From the NCBI GenBank assembly GCA_014843695.1, contig CM026387.1, positions 66,921,164-66,985,163 on the forward strand: a stretch of DNA of 64,000 nucleotides. The letters are read 5' to 3'. The stretch is from Archivesica marissinica. Taxonomy: Eukaryota; Mollusca; Bivalvia; Venerida; Vesicomyidae. The notes below the pieces were generated by a model. It searched no databases. It was given only the letters and a program-made list of their open reading frames with translations, and had not been told where the DNA came from. Positions 44,701 to 58,880 of this stretch are shown here, one piece after another (within the stretch, counting starts at the first letter, position 1; each line of letters begins with the position of its first letter). The position numbers and the translations under genes were made by a program.

Positions 44701-47700
44701 TACATGTGTACCGTGCTTGTGTATCATGCCTGTGTACCGTGCCTGTGCACCATGTTTGTGTACCGTGCCTGTGCACCATGTTTGTGTACCGTCCCTGTGT
44801 ACCATGCTTGTGAACCGTGCCTGTGCACCATGCTTGTGTACCGTGCCTGTGTACCGTGCCTGTGCACCATGCCTGTGTACCATACCTGTGCACCATGCCT
44901 GTGTACCATGCTTGTGTACCGTGCCTGTGTACCATGCTTGTGTACCGTTCCTGTGCACCATGTTTGTGTACCGTACCTGTGCACCATACCTGTGTACCAT
45001 ACCTGTGCACCATGTATGTGTACCATACCTGTGTACCATACCTGTGCATCATACCTGTGCACCATGTCTGTGCACCATACCTGTGTACCATACCTGTGCA
45101 CCATATCTGTGTACCATACCTGTGTACCATACCTGTGCACCATGTCTGTGCACCATACCTGTGTACCATACCTGTGTACCATGCCTGTGTACCAGGCCTG
45201 TGTACTGTGCATGTGTACCATACCTGTGCACCATGTCTGTGTACCATACCTGTGCACCATACCTGTGTACAATGCCTGTGTCCCATATTTGTGTACCATA
45301 CCTGTGTACCATGCCTGTGTCCCATGCCTGTATACCATACCTGTGCACCATACCTGTGCACCATACCTGTGTACCATACCTGTGCACCATACCTGTGTTC
45401 CATACATGTGCACCATACCTGTGTACCATACCTGTGTACCATACCTGTGCACCATACCTGTGTACCATACCTGTGCACCATACCTGTGTACCATACCTGT
45501 GCACCATACCTGTGTACCATACCTGTGCACCATACCTGTGTACCATACATGTGCACCATGTATGTGTACCATACCTGTGTACCATACCTGTGTACCATAC
45601 CTGTGCACCATACCTGTGCACCATGCTTGTGTACAGTGCATGTGTACCATGCTTGTGTACCGTGCTTGTGTACCGTGCCTGTGTACTATACCTGTGTACC
45701 ATGCCTGTGTACCATACCTGTGCACCACACATGTGTACCGTGTCTGTGTACCGTGCCTGTGTACCACACATGTGTACCGTGTCTGTGTACCATGCATGTG
45801 TACCATGCCTGTGCACCACACATGTGTACCGTGTCTGTGTACCGTGCCTGTGTACCACACATGTGTACCGTGTCTGTGTACAGTGCCTGTGTACCATGCC
45901 TGTGTACCATGTCTGTGTACCGTGGTTGTGTACCACACATGTGTACCATGTATGTGTACCGTGCCTGTGCACCACACATGTGTACCGTGTCTGTGTACTG
46001 TGTCTGTGTACCACACCTGTGTACCGTGCCTGTGTACCATGCTTGTGTACCGTGTCTGTGTACCAGACATGTGTACCATGCTTGTGTACTGTGCCTGTGT
46101 ACCAGACATGTGTACCATGCCTGTGTACCATACCTGTGTACCATACCTGTGTACCATGCCTGTGGACCATGCATCATGCCTGTGTACCATACCTGTGTAC
46201 CATACCTGTGTATCATACCTGTGTACCATACCTGTGCACCATGACTGTGTACCATACCTGTGTACCATGCCTGTGTACCATACCTGTGTACCATGCCTGT
46301 GTACCATACCTGTGCACCATGTTTGTGTACCACTCATGTGTATCATGCCTGTGTACCGTGTCTGTGTACCACACATGTGTACCGTGCCTGTGTACCACAC
46401 ATGTGTACCGTGCCTGTGTACCACACATGTGTACCGTGCCTGTGTACCACACATGTGTACCGTGCCTGTGTACCACACATGTGTACCGTGCCTGTGTACC
46501 ACACATGTGTACCGTGCCTGTGTACCATGTCTGTGTATCATGCATGTGTACCGTGCTTGTGTACCATACCTGTGTACCATGCCTGTATACCATACCTGTG
46601 TACCATGCTTGTGTACCATACCTTTGTACCATGCCTGTGTACCATACCTGTGTACCATACCTGTGTACTATGCCTGTGTACCATGCCTGTGTACCACATA
46701 TGTGTACCGTGTTTGTGTACCATACATGTGTACCATACCTGTGTACCATACATGTGTACCATGTCTGTGTACCATGCCTGTGTACCGTGCCTGTGTACCA
46801 TACCTGTGTACCATGCCTGTGTACCATACCTGTGTACCATGCTTGTGTACCATACCTGTGTACCATACCTGTGTACCATGCCTGTGTACCATACCTGTGT
46901 ACCATACCTGTGTACCATGCCTGTGTACCATACCTGTGTACCATGCCTGTGTTCCATGCATGTGTACCATACCTGTGTACCATGCCTGTGTACCATACCT
47001 GTGTACCGTACCTGTGTACCATACCTGTGTACAATGCTTGTGTACCATACCTGTGTACCGTACCTGTGTACCATACATGTGTACCATGCGTGTGTACCGT
47101 GCATGTGTACCATGCGTGTGTACCGTGCCTGTGTACCATACCTGTGTACCATACCTGTGTACCATGCGTGTGTACCGTGCCTGTGTACCATGCGTGTGTA
47201 CCGTGCCTGTGTACCATGCATGTGTACCATGCATGTGTACCATGCCTGTGTACCATGCCTGTGTACCATGCGTGTGTACCGTGCCTGTGTACCATGCATG
47301 TGTACCGTGCCTGTGTACCATGCGTGTGTACCGTGCCTGTGTACCATGCGTGTGTACCATACCTGTGTACCATGCCTGTGTACCATGCCTGTGTACCATG
47401 CCTGTGTACCATGCCTGTGTACCATACCTGTGCACCATGCGTGTGTACCGTGCCTGTGTACCATGCGTGTGTACCGTGCCTGTGTACCATGCGTGTGTAC
47501 CGTGCCTGTGTACCATGCATGTGTACCATGTATGTGTACCACGCCTGTGCACCATGCCTGTGTACCATACCTGTGCACCATGCGTGTGTACCGTGCCTGT
47601 GTACCATGCTTGTGTACCGTGCCTGTGTACCATGCTTGTGTACCGTGCCTGTGTACCATGCGTGTGTACCATGCCTGTGTACCATGCTTGTGTACCGTGC

Positions 47701-50700
47701 CTGTATACCATGCGTGTGTACCGTGCCTGTGTACCATGCTTGTGTACCGTGCCTGTGTACCATGCTTGTGTACCGTGCCTGTGTACCATGCTTGTGTACC
47801 GTGCCTGTGTATCATGCCTGTGTACCGTGCCTGTGCACCATGTTTGTGTACCGTACCTGTGTACCGTGTCTGTGCACCATGTCTGTGTACCGTACCTGTG
47901 CACCATGCCTGTGTACCATGCTTGTGTACCGTGCCTGTGTACCATGCTTGTGTACCGTGCCTGTGTATCGTGCTTGTGTATCATGCCTGTGTAGCGTGCC
48001 TTTGTACCATACATGTGTACCGTGCTTGTGTACCATGCTTGTGTACCGTGCTTGTGTATCATGCCTGTGTACCGTGCCTTTGTACCATACATGTGTACCA
48101 TGCTTGTGTATCATGCTTGTGTACCGTGTTTGTGTATCATGCCTGTGTAGCGTGCCTTTGTACCATACATGTGTACCGTGCTTGTGTATCATGCCTGTGT
48201 ACCGTGCCTGTGCACCATGTTTGTGTACCGTGCCTGTGCACCATGTTTGTGTACCGTACCTGTGTACCATGCTTGTGAACCGTGCCTGTGCACCAAGCTT
48301 GTGTACCGTGCCTGTGTACCGTGCCTGTGTACCATGCCTGTGTACCATACCTGTGCACCATGCCTGTGTACCATGCTTGTGTACCGTGCCTGTGTACCAT
48401 GCTTGTGTACCGTTCCTGTGCACCATGTTTGTGTACCGTACCTGTGCACCATACTTGTGTACCATACCTGTGCACCATGTCTGTGTACCATACCTGTGTA
48501 CCATACCTGTGCATCATACCTGTGCACCATGTCTGTGCACCATACCTGTGTACCATACCTGTGCACCATATCTGTGTACCATACCTGTGTACCATACCTG
48601 TGCACCATGTCTGTGCACCATACCTGTGTACCATACCTGTGTACCATGCCTGTGTCCCATGCCTGTATACCATACCTGTGCACCATACCTGTGCACCATA
48701 CCTGTGTACCATACCTGTGCACCATACCTGTGTTCCATACCTGTGCACCATACCTGTGTACCATACCTGTGTACCATACCTGTGAACCATACCTGTGTAC
48801 CATACCTGTGCACCATACCTGTGCACCATACCTGTGTACCATACCTGTGCACCATACCTGTGTTCCATACCTGTGCACCATACCTGTGTACCATACCTGT
48901 GTACCATACCTGTGCACCATACCTGTGTACCATACCTGTGCACCATACCTGTGTACCATACCTGTGCACCATGTCTGTGTACCATACCTGTGTACCATAC
49001 CTGTGTACCATACCTGTGCACCATACCTGTGCACCATGCTTGTGTACAGTGCATGTGTACCATGCTTGTGTACCGTGCCTGTGTACTATACCTGTGTACC
49101 ATGCATGTGTACCATACCTGTGCACCACACATGTGTACCGTGTCTGTGTACCGTGCCTGTGTACCACACATGTGTACCGTGTCTGTGTACCATGCATGTG
49201 TACCATGCCTGTGCACCACACATGTGTACCGTGTCTGTGTACCGTGCCTGTGTACCACACATGTGTACCGTGTCTGTGTACAGTGCCTGTGTACCATGCC
49301 TGTGTACCATGTATGTACCGTGCCTGTGTACCGTGGTTGTGTACCACACATGTGTACCATGTCTGTGTACCGTGCCTGTGTACCACACATGTGTACCGTG
49401 TATGTGTACTGTGTACCACACATGTGTACCGTGCCTGTGTACCATGCTTGTGTACCGTGTCTGTGTACCAGACCTGTGTACCATGCTTGTGTACTGTGCC
49501 TGTGTACCAGACATGTGTACCATGCCTGTGTACCATACCTGTGTACCATACCTGTGTACCATGCCTGTGGACCATGCCTCATGCCTGTGTACCATACCTG
49601 TGTACCATACCTGTGTACCATGTCTGTGTACCATACCTGTGCACCATACCTGTGTACCATACTTGTGCACCATATCTGTGTACCATACCTGTGTACCATG
49701 CCTGTGTACCGTGCCTGTGTACCATGTCTGTGTACCATACCTGTGCACCATGCCTGTGTACCATACTTGTGCACCATGTCTGTGTACCATACCTGTGTAC
49801 CATGCCTGTGTACCGTGCCTGTGTACCATGCCTGTGTACCGTGCCTGTGCACCATGTCTGTGTACCATACCTGTGTACCATGCCTGTGTACCGTGCCTGT
49901 GTACCATGTCTGTGTACCATGCCTGTGTACCATACCTGTGTACCATGCCTGTGTACCATACCTGTGCACCATGTCTGTGTACCACTCATGTGTATCATGC
50001 CTGTGTACCGTGCCTGTGTACCACACATGTGTACCGTGTCTGTGTATCATACATGTGTACCATACCTGTGTACCATACTTGTGTACCATACCTTTGTACC
50101 ATGCCTGTGTACCATACCTGTGTACCATACCTGTGTACCATACCTGTGTACCATGCCTGTGTACCACACATGTGTACCGTGTTTGTGTACCATACATGTG
50201 TACCATACCTGTGTACCATACCTGTGTACCATGTCTGTGTACCATGCCTGTGTACCATGCTTGTGTACCATACCTGTGTACCATGCCTGTGTACCATACC
50301 TGTGTACCATGCCTGTGTACCATACCTGTGTACCATGCTTGTGTACCATACCTGTGTACCATGCCTGTGTACCATACATGTGTACCATGCCTGTGTACCA
50401 TACCTGTGTACCATACCTGTGTACCATGCCTGTGTACCATGCCTGTGTACCATACCTGTGTAGCATGCCTGTGTACCATACCTGTGTACCATACCTGTGT
50501 ACCATGCCTGTGTACCGTACCTGTGTATCATGTGTGTGTACCGTGCCTGTGTACCATGCGTGTGTACCGTGCCTGTGTACCATACCTGTGTATCATGTGT
50601 GTGTACCGTGCCTGTGTACCATGCGTGTGTACCGTGCCTGTGTACCATGCATGTGTACCATGCTTGTGTACCATGCGTGTGTACCGTGCCTGTGTACCAT

Positions 50701-51646
50701 GCTTGTGTACTGTGCCTGTGTACCATGCGTGTGTACTGTGCCTGTGTACCATGCGTGTGTACCATACCTGTGTACCATGCCTGTGTACCATGCCTGTGTA
50801 CCGTGCCTGAGTACCATACCTGTGTACCATACCTGTGTACCATGCGTGTGTACCGTGCCTGTGTACCATGCGTGTGTACCGTGCCTGTGTACCATGCATG
50901 TGTACCATGCCTGTGTACCATGCCTGTGTACCATGCGTGTGTACCGTGCCTGTGTACCATGCATGTGTACCGTGCCTGTGTACCATGCGTGTGTACCGTG
51001 CCTGTGTACCATGCGTGTGTACCATACCTGTGTACCATGCCTGTGTACCATGCCTGTGTACCATACATGTGTACCATACATGTGTACCATGCCTGTGTAC
51101 CATGCCTGTGTACCATGCCTGTGTACCATACATGTGTACCATACCTGTGTACCATGCCTGTGTACCGTGCCTGTGTACCGTGCCTGTGTGTCATGCCTGT
51201 GTGCCATGCCTGTGTACCATACATGTGTACCATGCCTGTGTACAGTGCCTGTGTACCACACATGTGTACCGTGCCTGTGTACAGTGCCTGTATACCACAC
51301 ATGTGTACCTTGCCTGTGTACCATGCCTGTGTACAGTGCCTGTGTACCACACATGTGTACCGTGCCTGTGTACCATGCGTGTGTACCGTGCCTGTGTACC
51401 ATGCGTGTGTACCATGCCTGTGTACCATACCTGTGTACCATGCCTGTATACCATGTCTGTGTACCATGCCTGTGTACCGTGCCTGTGTACCATACCTGTG
51501 TACCATGCTTGTGTACCATACCTGTGTACAGTGCCTGTGTACCATGCCTGTGTACCATACCTGTGTACCATGCCTGTGTACAGTGCCTGTGTACCATACC
51601 TGTGTACCATGCTTGTGTACAGTGCCTGTGTACTATGCTTGTGTAC
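41738..51646. repeat. 13-bp minisatellite array, 9.9 kb (about 760 units)
   Basis: The unit is ACCATGCCTGTGT with common variants at four positions (ACCGTG, ACCATA, TGTGCACC, CTTGTGT). Rare landmarks such as GTAGCGTGCC recur 3465 bp apart (44526 and 47991), so about 3.4-kb blocks were duplicated. A non-canonical GTAATGTGTACGACGTCTG segment recurs at 42961, 43175 and 43597. No frame on either strand gains stops easily, giving frames of up to 2725 codons rich in VPCLCTMPVYHAC; their composition follows from the unit and I reject them as genes. Confidence 0.96.
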
Positions 51647-51718
51647 TCTCAGAATTTGGATGCCAGGGCAATATTATGTTGTTTATGCCCCTGCTACATG
51701 TTTATTGTTTTACTTCAG

Positions 51719-51832
51719 ATATCGATGAGTGTCTTACAAGTGCTTGTCAGAATGGAGCCACGTGTCATGATGCTATTAATGCATACACCTGTCTCTGTGT
51801 AGCAGGATACGACGAAGACTTTTGTGAAAACA
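51719..51832 (+). CDS. Exon 10: calcium-binding EGF module 6
   Basis: NIDECLTSACQNGATC, then C-H-D-A-I-N-A-Y-T-C-L-C and VAGYDEDFC, six cysteines, hydroxylation Asp present. It follows the 11.1-kb intron 9. The frame upstream of the acceptor (GTTTTACTTCAG) is open for over 1.2 kb through the 13-bp array and is the same frame as this module, so retained intron would read straight in. I still place the exon start at the acceptor because that fits the strict module boundaries of its neighbours. Confidence 0.92.
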
Positions 51833-52078
51833 GTAAGAGAAACATCTAGCAACTCTATATACATATATATAAACCATGCACCAGTCCTATACATGTGATC
51901 CAATTCTAGAACCCACCCAAGGGGACCACGACGTTCCGAACAAGTATATCCCCACCAGTGGCAAGTACTACATGCGTGTGCCATCTTAAAAAAAGTTTGT
52001 GAGGAAACAATGAATGCTTTGTCCTGTCTCACAAAATGCCTTAATTTGTAAAAGAAATGATATGATGATTGTCATTCA
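51833..52078. other. Intron 10, first 245 bases
   Basis: Short non-repetitive stretch with no recognised feature before the 17-bp array. Confidence 0.4.
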
Positions 52079-55000
52079 TATAGTAACATGATACATACAA
52101 TAACATGATACATACAGTTACATGATACATACAATAACATGATACATACATACATACATACAATAACATGATACATACAATAACATGATACATACAATAA
52201 CACGATACATACAATAACATGATACATACAATAACATGATACATACAGTTACATTATACATACAATAACATGATACATACATACATACAATAACATGATA
52301 CATACAATAACATGATACATACAGTTACATGATACATACAATAACATGATACATACATACATACAATAACATGATACATACAATAACATGATACATACAA
52401 TAACATGATACATACAATAACATGATACATACAATAACATGATACATACAGTTACATGATACATACAATAACATGATACATACAATAACATGATACATAC
52501 AGTAACATGATACATACAGTTACATGATACATACAATAACATGATACATACAATAACATGATACATACAATAACATGATACATACAGTTACATGATACAT
52601 ACAATAACATGATACATACAATAACATGATACATACAATAACATGATACATACAATAGCATGATACATACAATAACATGATACATACAATAACATGATAC
52701 ATACAATAACATGATACATACAATAACATGATACATACAATAACATGATACATACAATAACATGATACATACACTAACATGATACATACAATAACATGAT
52801 ACATACAATAACATGATACATACACTAACATGATACATACAATAACATGATACATACAATAACATGATACATACAATAACATGATACATACAATAACATG
52901 ATACATACAATAACATGATACATACAATAACATGATACATACAATAACATGATACATACAATAACATGATACATACAGTAACATGATACATACAGTAACA
53001 TGATACATACAGTTACATGATACATACAGTAACATGATACATACAATAACATGATACATACAATAACATGATACATACAATAACATGATACATACAATAA
53101 CATGATACATACAGTTACATGATACATACAATAACATGATACATACAATAACATGATACATACAATAACATGATACATACAATAACATGATACATACAAT
53201 AACATGATACATACAATAACATGATACATACAGTTACATGATACATACAGTAACATGATACATACAATAACATGATACATACAATAACATGATACATACA
53301 ATAACATGATACATACAGTTACATGATACATACAATAACATGATACATACAATAACATGATACATACAGTTACATGATACATACAATAACATGATACATA
53401 CAATAACATGATACATACAGTTACATGATACATACATACATGATACATACAATAACATGATACATACAATAACATGATACATACAGTTACATGATACATA
53501 CAATAACATGATACATACAATAACATGATACATACAGTTACATGATACATACAATAACATGATACATACAATAACATGATACATACAGTTACATGATACA
53601 TACAATAACATGATACATACAATAACATGATACATACAATAACATGATACATACAGTTACATGATACATACAATAACATGATACATACAGTTACATGATA
53701 CATACAGTTACATGATACATACATAATAACATGATACATACAGTTACATGATACATACAATAACATGATACATACAGTTACATGATACATACAATAACAT
53801 GATACATACAGTTACATGATACATACAATAACATGATACATACAGTTACATGATACATACAATAACATGATACATACAGTTACATGATACATACAATAAC
53901 ATGATACATACATACAATAACATGATACATACAATAACATGATACATACAATAACATGATACATACAGTTACATGATACATACAGTTACATGATACATAC
54001 AGTTGTATGATACATACAATAACATGATACATACATACAATAACATGATACATACAATAACATGATACATACAATAACATGATACATACATACAATAACA
54101 TGATACATACAATAACATGATGCATACAATAACATGATACATACATACAATAACATGATACATACAATAACATGATGCATACAATAACATGATACATACA
54201 TACAATAACATGATACATACATACAATAACATGATACATACATAACATGATACATACAGTAACATGATACATACAGTTACATGATACATACAATAACATG
54301 ATACATACATACAATAACATGATACATACAATAACATGATGCATACAATAACATGATACATACAGTAACATGATACATACAATAACATGATACATACAGT
54401 TACATGATACATACAATAACATGATACATACATACAATAACATGATACATACAATAACATGATGCATACAATAACATGATACATACAGTAACATGATACA
54501 TACAATAACAAGATACATACAGTAACATGATACATACAGTTACATGATTCATACAATAACATGATACATACATACAATAACATGATACATACAATAACAT
54601 GATGCATACAATAACATGATACATACAGTAACATGATATATACAATTACATGATACATACAATAACATGATACATACAGTTACATGATACATACAATAAC
54701 ATGATACATACAGTAACATGATACATACAATAGCATGATACATACAGTAACATGATACATACAGTAACATGATACATACAGTCACATGATACATACAGAA
54801 GCATGATACATACAGTAACATCATACATACAGTAAAATGATACATACAGTAACATGATGCATACAGTAACATGATGCATATAGTAACATCATACATACCG
54901 TAACATGATACATACAGTAACATGATACATACAGTAACATGATGCATACAGTAACATGATGCATATAGTAACATCATACATACAGTAACATGATACATAC

Positions 55001-56003
55001 ATACCGTAACATGATGCATATAGTAACATCATACATACAGTAACATGATGCATACAGTAACATGATGCATATAGTAACATCATACATACAGTAACATGAT
55101 ACATACAATAACATGATACATACAGTAGCATGATGCATACAGTAACATAGTACACACAGTAACACCATACATACATACATACATACATACAGTAACATGA
55201 TACATACAGTAACATGATACATACAGTAACATGATACATATAGTAACATGATACATACAGTAACATGATATATACAGTAACATGATACATACAGTAACAT
55301 CATACATACAGTAACATGATATATACAGTAACATGATACATACAGTAACATCATACATACAGTAACATGATACATACATACATACAGTAACATGATACAT
55401 ACAGTAATATGATACATACAGTAACATGATACATACAGTAATATGATACATACAGTAACATGATACATACATACAGTAACATGATACATACAGTAACATG
55501 ATACATACAGTAACATGATACATACAGTAACATGATACATATAGTAACATGATACATACAGTAACATGATATATACAGTAACATGATACATACAGTAACA
55601 TCATACATACAGTAACATGATACATACATACAGTAACATGATACATACAGTAATATGATACATACAGTAACATGATACATACATACAGTAACATGATACA
55701 TACAGTAACATGATACATACAGTAACATGATACATATAGTAACATGATACATACAGTAACATGATATATACAGTAACATCATACATAGAGTAACATCATA
55801 CATACAGTAACATGATACATACATTCAGTAACATGATACATACATACAGTAACATGATACATACAGTAACATGATACATACATACAGTAACATCCTACAT
55901 ACAGTAACATGATACATACATACAGTAACATCCTACATACAGTAACATGATACAAACATACAGTAACATGATACATACAGTAACATAATACATACAGTAA
56001 CAT
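52079..56003. repeat. 17-bp array, 3.9 kb
   Basis: ACATACAATAACATGAT and variants (CAGTTACATG, CAGTAACATC), about 230 copies, with extra CATA tetramers inserted in places. The left part is rich in CAATAAC units and the right part in CAGTAAC units, showing a drift along the array. Minus-strand frames (MYHVIVCIMLLYVSC) are artefacts. Confidence 0.95.
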
Positions 56004-56205
56004 CACTTCAGGTGCGAAAGGTCCGGAGTTCGAGCCCCACTGGAGCCGTTACGATTGTGCCCTTAGGCAAGGCATTTAAATTCCACGTTGCCTCTTCTCT
56101 CTCCCTCGTGGCGATGGATTCCATCAGGAATGAGGTCTCGAGAGTGATTTATATAAGTTGAAAGAACTTGTTTCGCAATCGAGCTAAAATAAATTTGTAT
56201 AAATA
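56004..56205 (+). mobile_element. SINE family C inserted in the 17-bp array
   Basis: Starts inside the tRNA-like head (CACTTCAGGTGCGAAAGG), includes the B-box GAGTTCGAGCCCCAC, and is very close to the 24606-24833 copy (GGCGATGGATTCCATCAGGA) to the tail AAATAAATTTGTATAAATA. Array units continue on both sides, so the insertion is younger than the array. Confidence 0.88.
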
Positions 56206-57143
56206 CAGTAACATAATATACACAGTAACACCATACATATATAAAGTAACATGGTACATACAGTAACATGATATATATATAGTAACATGATACATACAGT
56301 AACATGATACATACAGTAACATGATATATACAGTAACACCATACATACAGTAACACCATACATACAGTAACATCATACATACAGTAACACCATACATACA
56401 GTAACACCATACATACAGTAACATCATACATACAGTAACATCATACATACATACATACATACATACATACATACATACATACATACATACATACATACAT
56501 ACATACATACATACATACATACATACATACATACATACATACAGTAACATCATACATACAGTAACATCATACATACAGTAACACTATACATACAGTAACA
56601 CCATACATACAGTAACACCATACATACAGTAACATCATACATACAGTAACATCATACATACAGTAACATCATACATACATACATACATACATACATACAT
56701 ACATACAGTAACATCATACATACAGTAACATCATACATACAGTAACACCATACATACAGTAACACCATACATACAGTAACATCATACATACAGTAACATC
56801 ATACATACATACATACATACATACAGTAACATCATACATACAGTAACATCATACATACAGTAACACCATACATACAGTAACACCATACATACAGTAACAT
56901 GATACATACAGTAACACCATACAGTAACCTGATAATACAGTAACATGATACATACAGTACCATGATACATACAGTAACATGATACATATGGTAACATGAT
57001 AAATACAGTAACATGATACATACACTAACATGATACATACAGTAACATGATACATACACTAACATGATACATACAGTAACATGATACATATGGTAACATG
57101 ATAAATACAGTAACATGATACATACAGTAACATGATACATACA
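56206..57143. repeat. 17-bp array continued, with CATA microsatellites
   Basis: Units of ACATACAGTAACACCAT and ACATACAGTAACATCAT, broken by (CATA)n runs at about 56440-56541, 56667-56706 and 56802-56822. The final part returns to CATGAT units. Confidence 0.93.
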
Positions 57144-58274
57144 GTAACAGTTGCTGTCCATCATACATACAGTAACAGTTGCTGTCCACCATACATACAG
57201 TAACAGTTGCTGTCCACCATACATACATTGACACCATACATACAGTAACAGTTGCTGTCCACCATACATACAGTAACAGTTGCTGCCCACCATACATACA
57301 GTAACAGTTGCTGTCCACCATACATACAGTAACAGTTGCTGCCCACCATACATACATTGACAGCATACATACAGTAACAGTTGCTGTCCACCATACATAC
57401 ATTGACACCATACATACAGTAACAGTTGCTGTCCACCATACATACATTGACACCATACATACAGTAACAGTTGCTGTCCACCATACATACATTGACACCA
57501 TACATACAGTAACAGTTGCTGCCCACCATACATACAGTAACAGTTGCTGTCCACCATACATACATTGACACCATACATACAGTAACAGTTGCTGCCCACC
57601 ATACATACATTGACACCATACATACAGTAACAGTTGCTGTCCACCATACATACAGTAACAGTTGCTGTCCACCATACATACAGTAACAGTTGCTGCCCAC
57701 CATACATACAGTAACAGTTGCTGCCCACCATACATACAGTAACAGTTGCTGTCCACCATACATACAGTAACAGTTGATGTCCACCATACATACAGTAACA
57801 GTTGCTGTCCACCATACATACAGTAACAGTTGCTGTCCACCATACATACATTGACACCATACATACAGTAACAGTTGCTTCCCACCATACATACAGTAAC
57901 AGTTGCTGTCCACCATACATACATTGACACCATACATACAGTAACAGTTGCTGCCCACCATACATACAGTAACAGTTGCTGCCCACCATACATACAGTAA
58001 CAGTTGCTGTCCCCCATACATACAGTAACAGTTGCTGTCCACCATACATACAGTAACAGTCCACCATACATACAGTAACAGTTGCTGTCCCCCATACATA
58101 CAGTAACAGTTGTTGTCCATCATAGATACAGTAACAGTTGCTGCCCACCATACATACAGTAACAGTTGCTGTCCACCATACATACAGTAACAGTTGCTGT
58201 CCACCATACATACATTGACACCATACATACAGTAACAGTTGCTGCCCACCATACATACAGTAACAGTTGCTGAA
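57144..58274. repeat. 28-bp array derived from the 17-bp unit
   Basis: Unit ACATACAGTAACA + GTTGCTGTCCA + CCAT, about 38 copies, mixed with plain 17-bp ACATACATTGACACCAT units. The 28-bp unit equals the 17-bp unit with an 11-bp insertion. Confidence 0.93.
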
Positions 58275-58422
58275 CATGTCTATATTTTACATGCATGAAT
58301 GAAAACTTTCTATTGAGATGTGCCACAAATGAAGTACAGCAGTTGCTTACGGTGCCGATTTATTTTACACCAATATAGTATTACTAACTAGTAGCTTAAT
58401 CAGCTTGCGATTATGTTTTCAG

Positions 58423-58536
58423 ATATAGATGACTGCAGTCCAGAGCCATGCCAGAACAGTGCTGTGTGTAATGATGAGATCAATGATTACACGTGTGACT
58501 GTGTAGCTGGGTATGCAGACAAAAACTGTCAAACGA
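58423..58536 (+). CDS. Exon 11: calcium-binding EGF module 7
   Basis: NIDDCSPEPCQNSAVC, then C-N-D-E-I-N-D-Y-T-C-D-C and VAGYADKNC. Asp replaces Glu in the fourth position of the Ca2+ motif. Its C-terminal DKNCQT is shared with exon 12 and with no other module, pointing to a tandem exon duplication. It ends ACG A|GTAAGG. The acceptor is TTATGTTTTCAG. Confidence 0.92.
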
Positions 58537-58766
58537 GTAAGGCATACAAATATAGATGTGTGTGTGTTTCTTTGCTGTTTTAGGATCAATCAAAATCACA
58601 GTTAGATAAAAGGGAGCTGGAAAAAGTGAACCTTGTGCAAAACCTTACTTCTGTTCAGTACTTGTGTACATGTATTTCTGTGCACTGTGCACTGGGAACA
58701 GTTTATAGTCTGGTATGAATAGTAACGGTGTGAACTACTATAACATGGTAGTGCATAAGTTAGACA

Positions 58767-58880
58767 TGGCTTCCGTGACCTAGTGCTTAATCTTCAAATT
58801 ACTTGCCACTGACCGCTGTAGGTTCAACTCCTACTGAGGTTGTAGAATTTATATTTGAAGAAGCTATTCAGCTGGCTTGC
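58767..58880 (+). mobile_element. tRNA-derived SINE (family E), head and body start
   Basis: GGCTTCCGTGACCTAGTGCT (A-box) and GTAGGTTCAACTCC (B-box) lie about 55 bases apart, followed by a body with GCTGGCTTGCAGAAGGTCGG. The body then dissolves into the 38-bp array. The head is also the likely parent of the 45-bp array at 1520-2030. Confidence 0.72.

Noticed and set aside
43625..51802. 2725-codon plus-strand frame of Cys-rich 13-residue repeats
   Set aside because: Three 13-bp units make 39 bases, and the unit has no stop in most frames; other frames and the opposite strand are also open for hundreds of codons. There is no signal peptide, no start context, and the frame ends out of phase with exon 10.
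57308..57568. Possible coding of a His/Thr-rich peptide in the 28-bp array
   Set aside because: Purely repeat-derived, with overlapping open frames on the minus strand.
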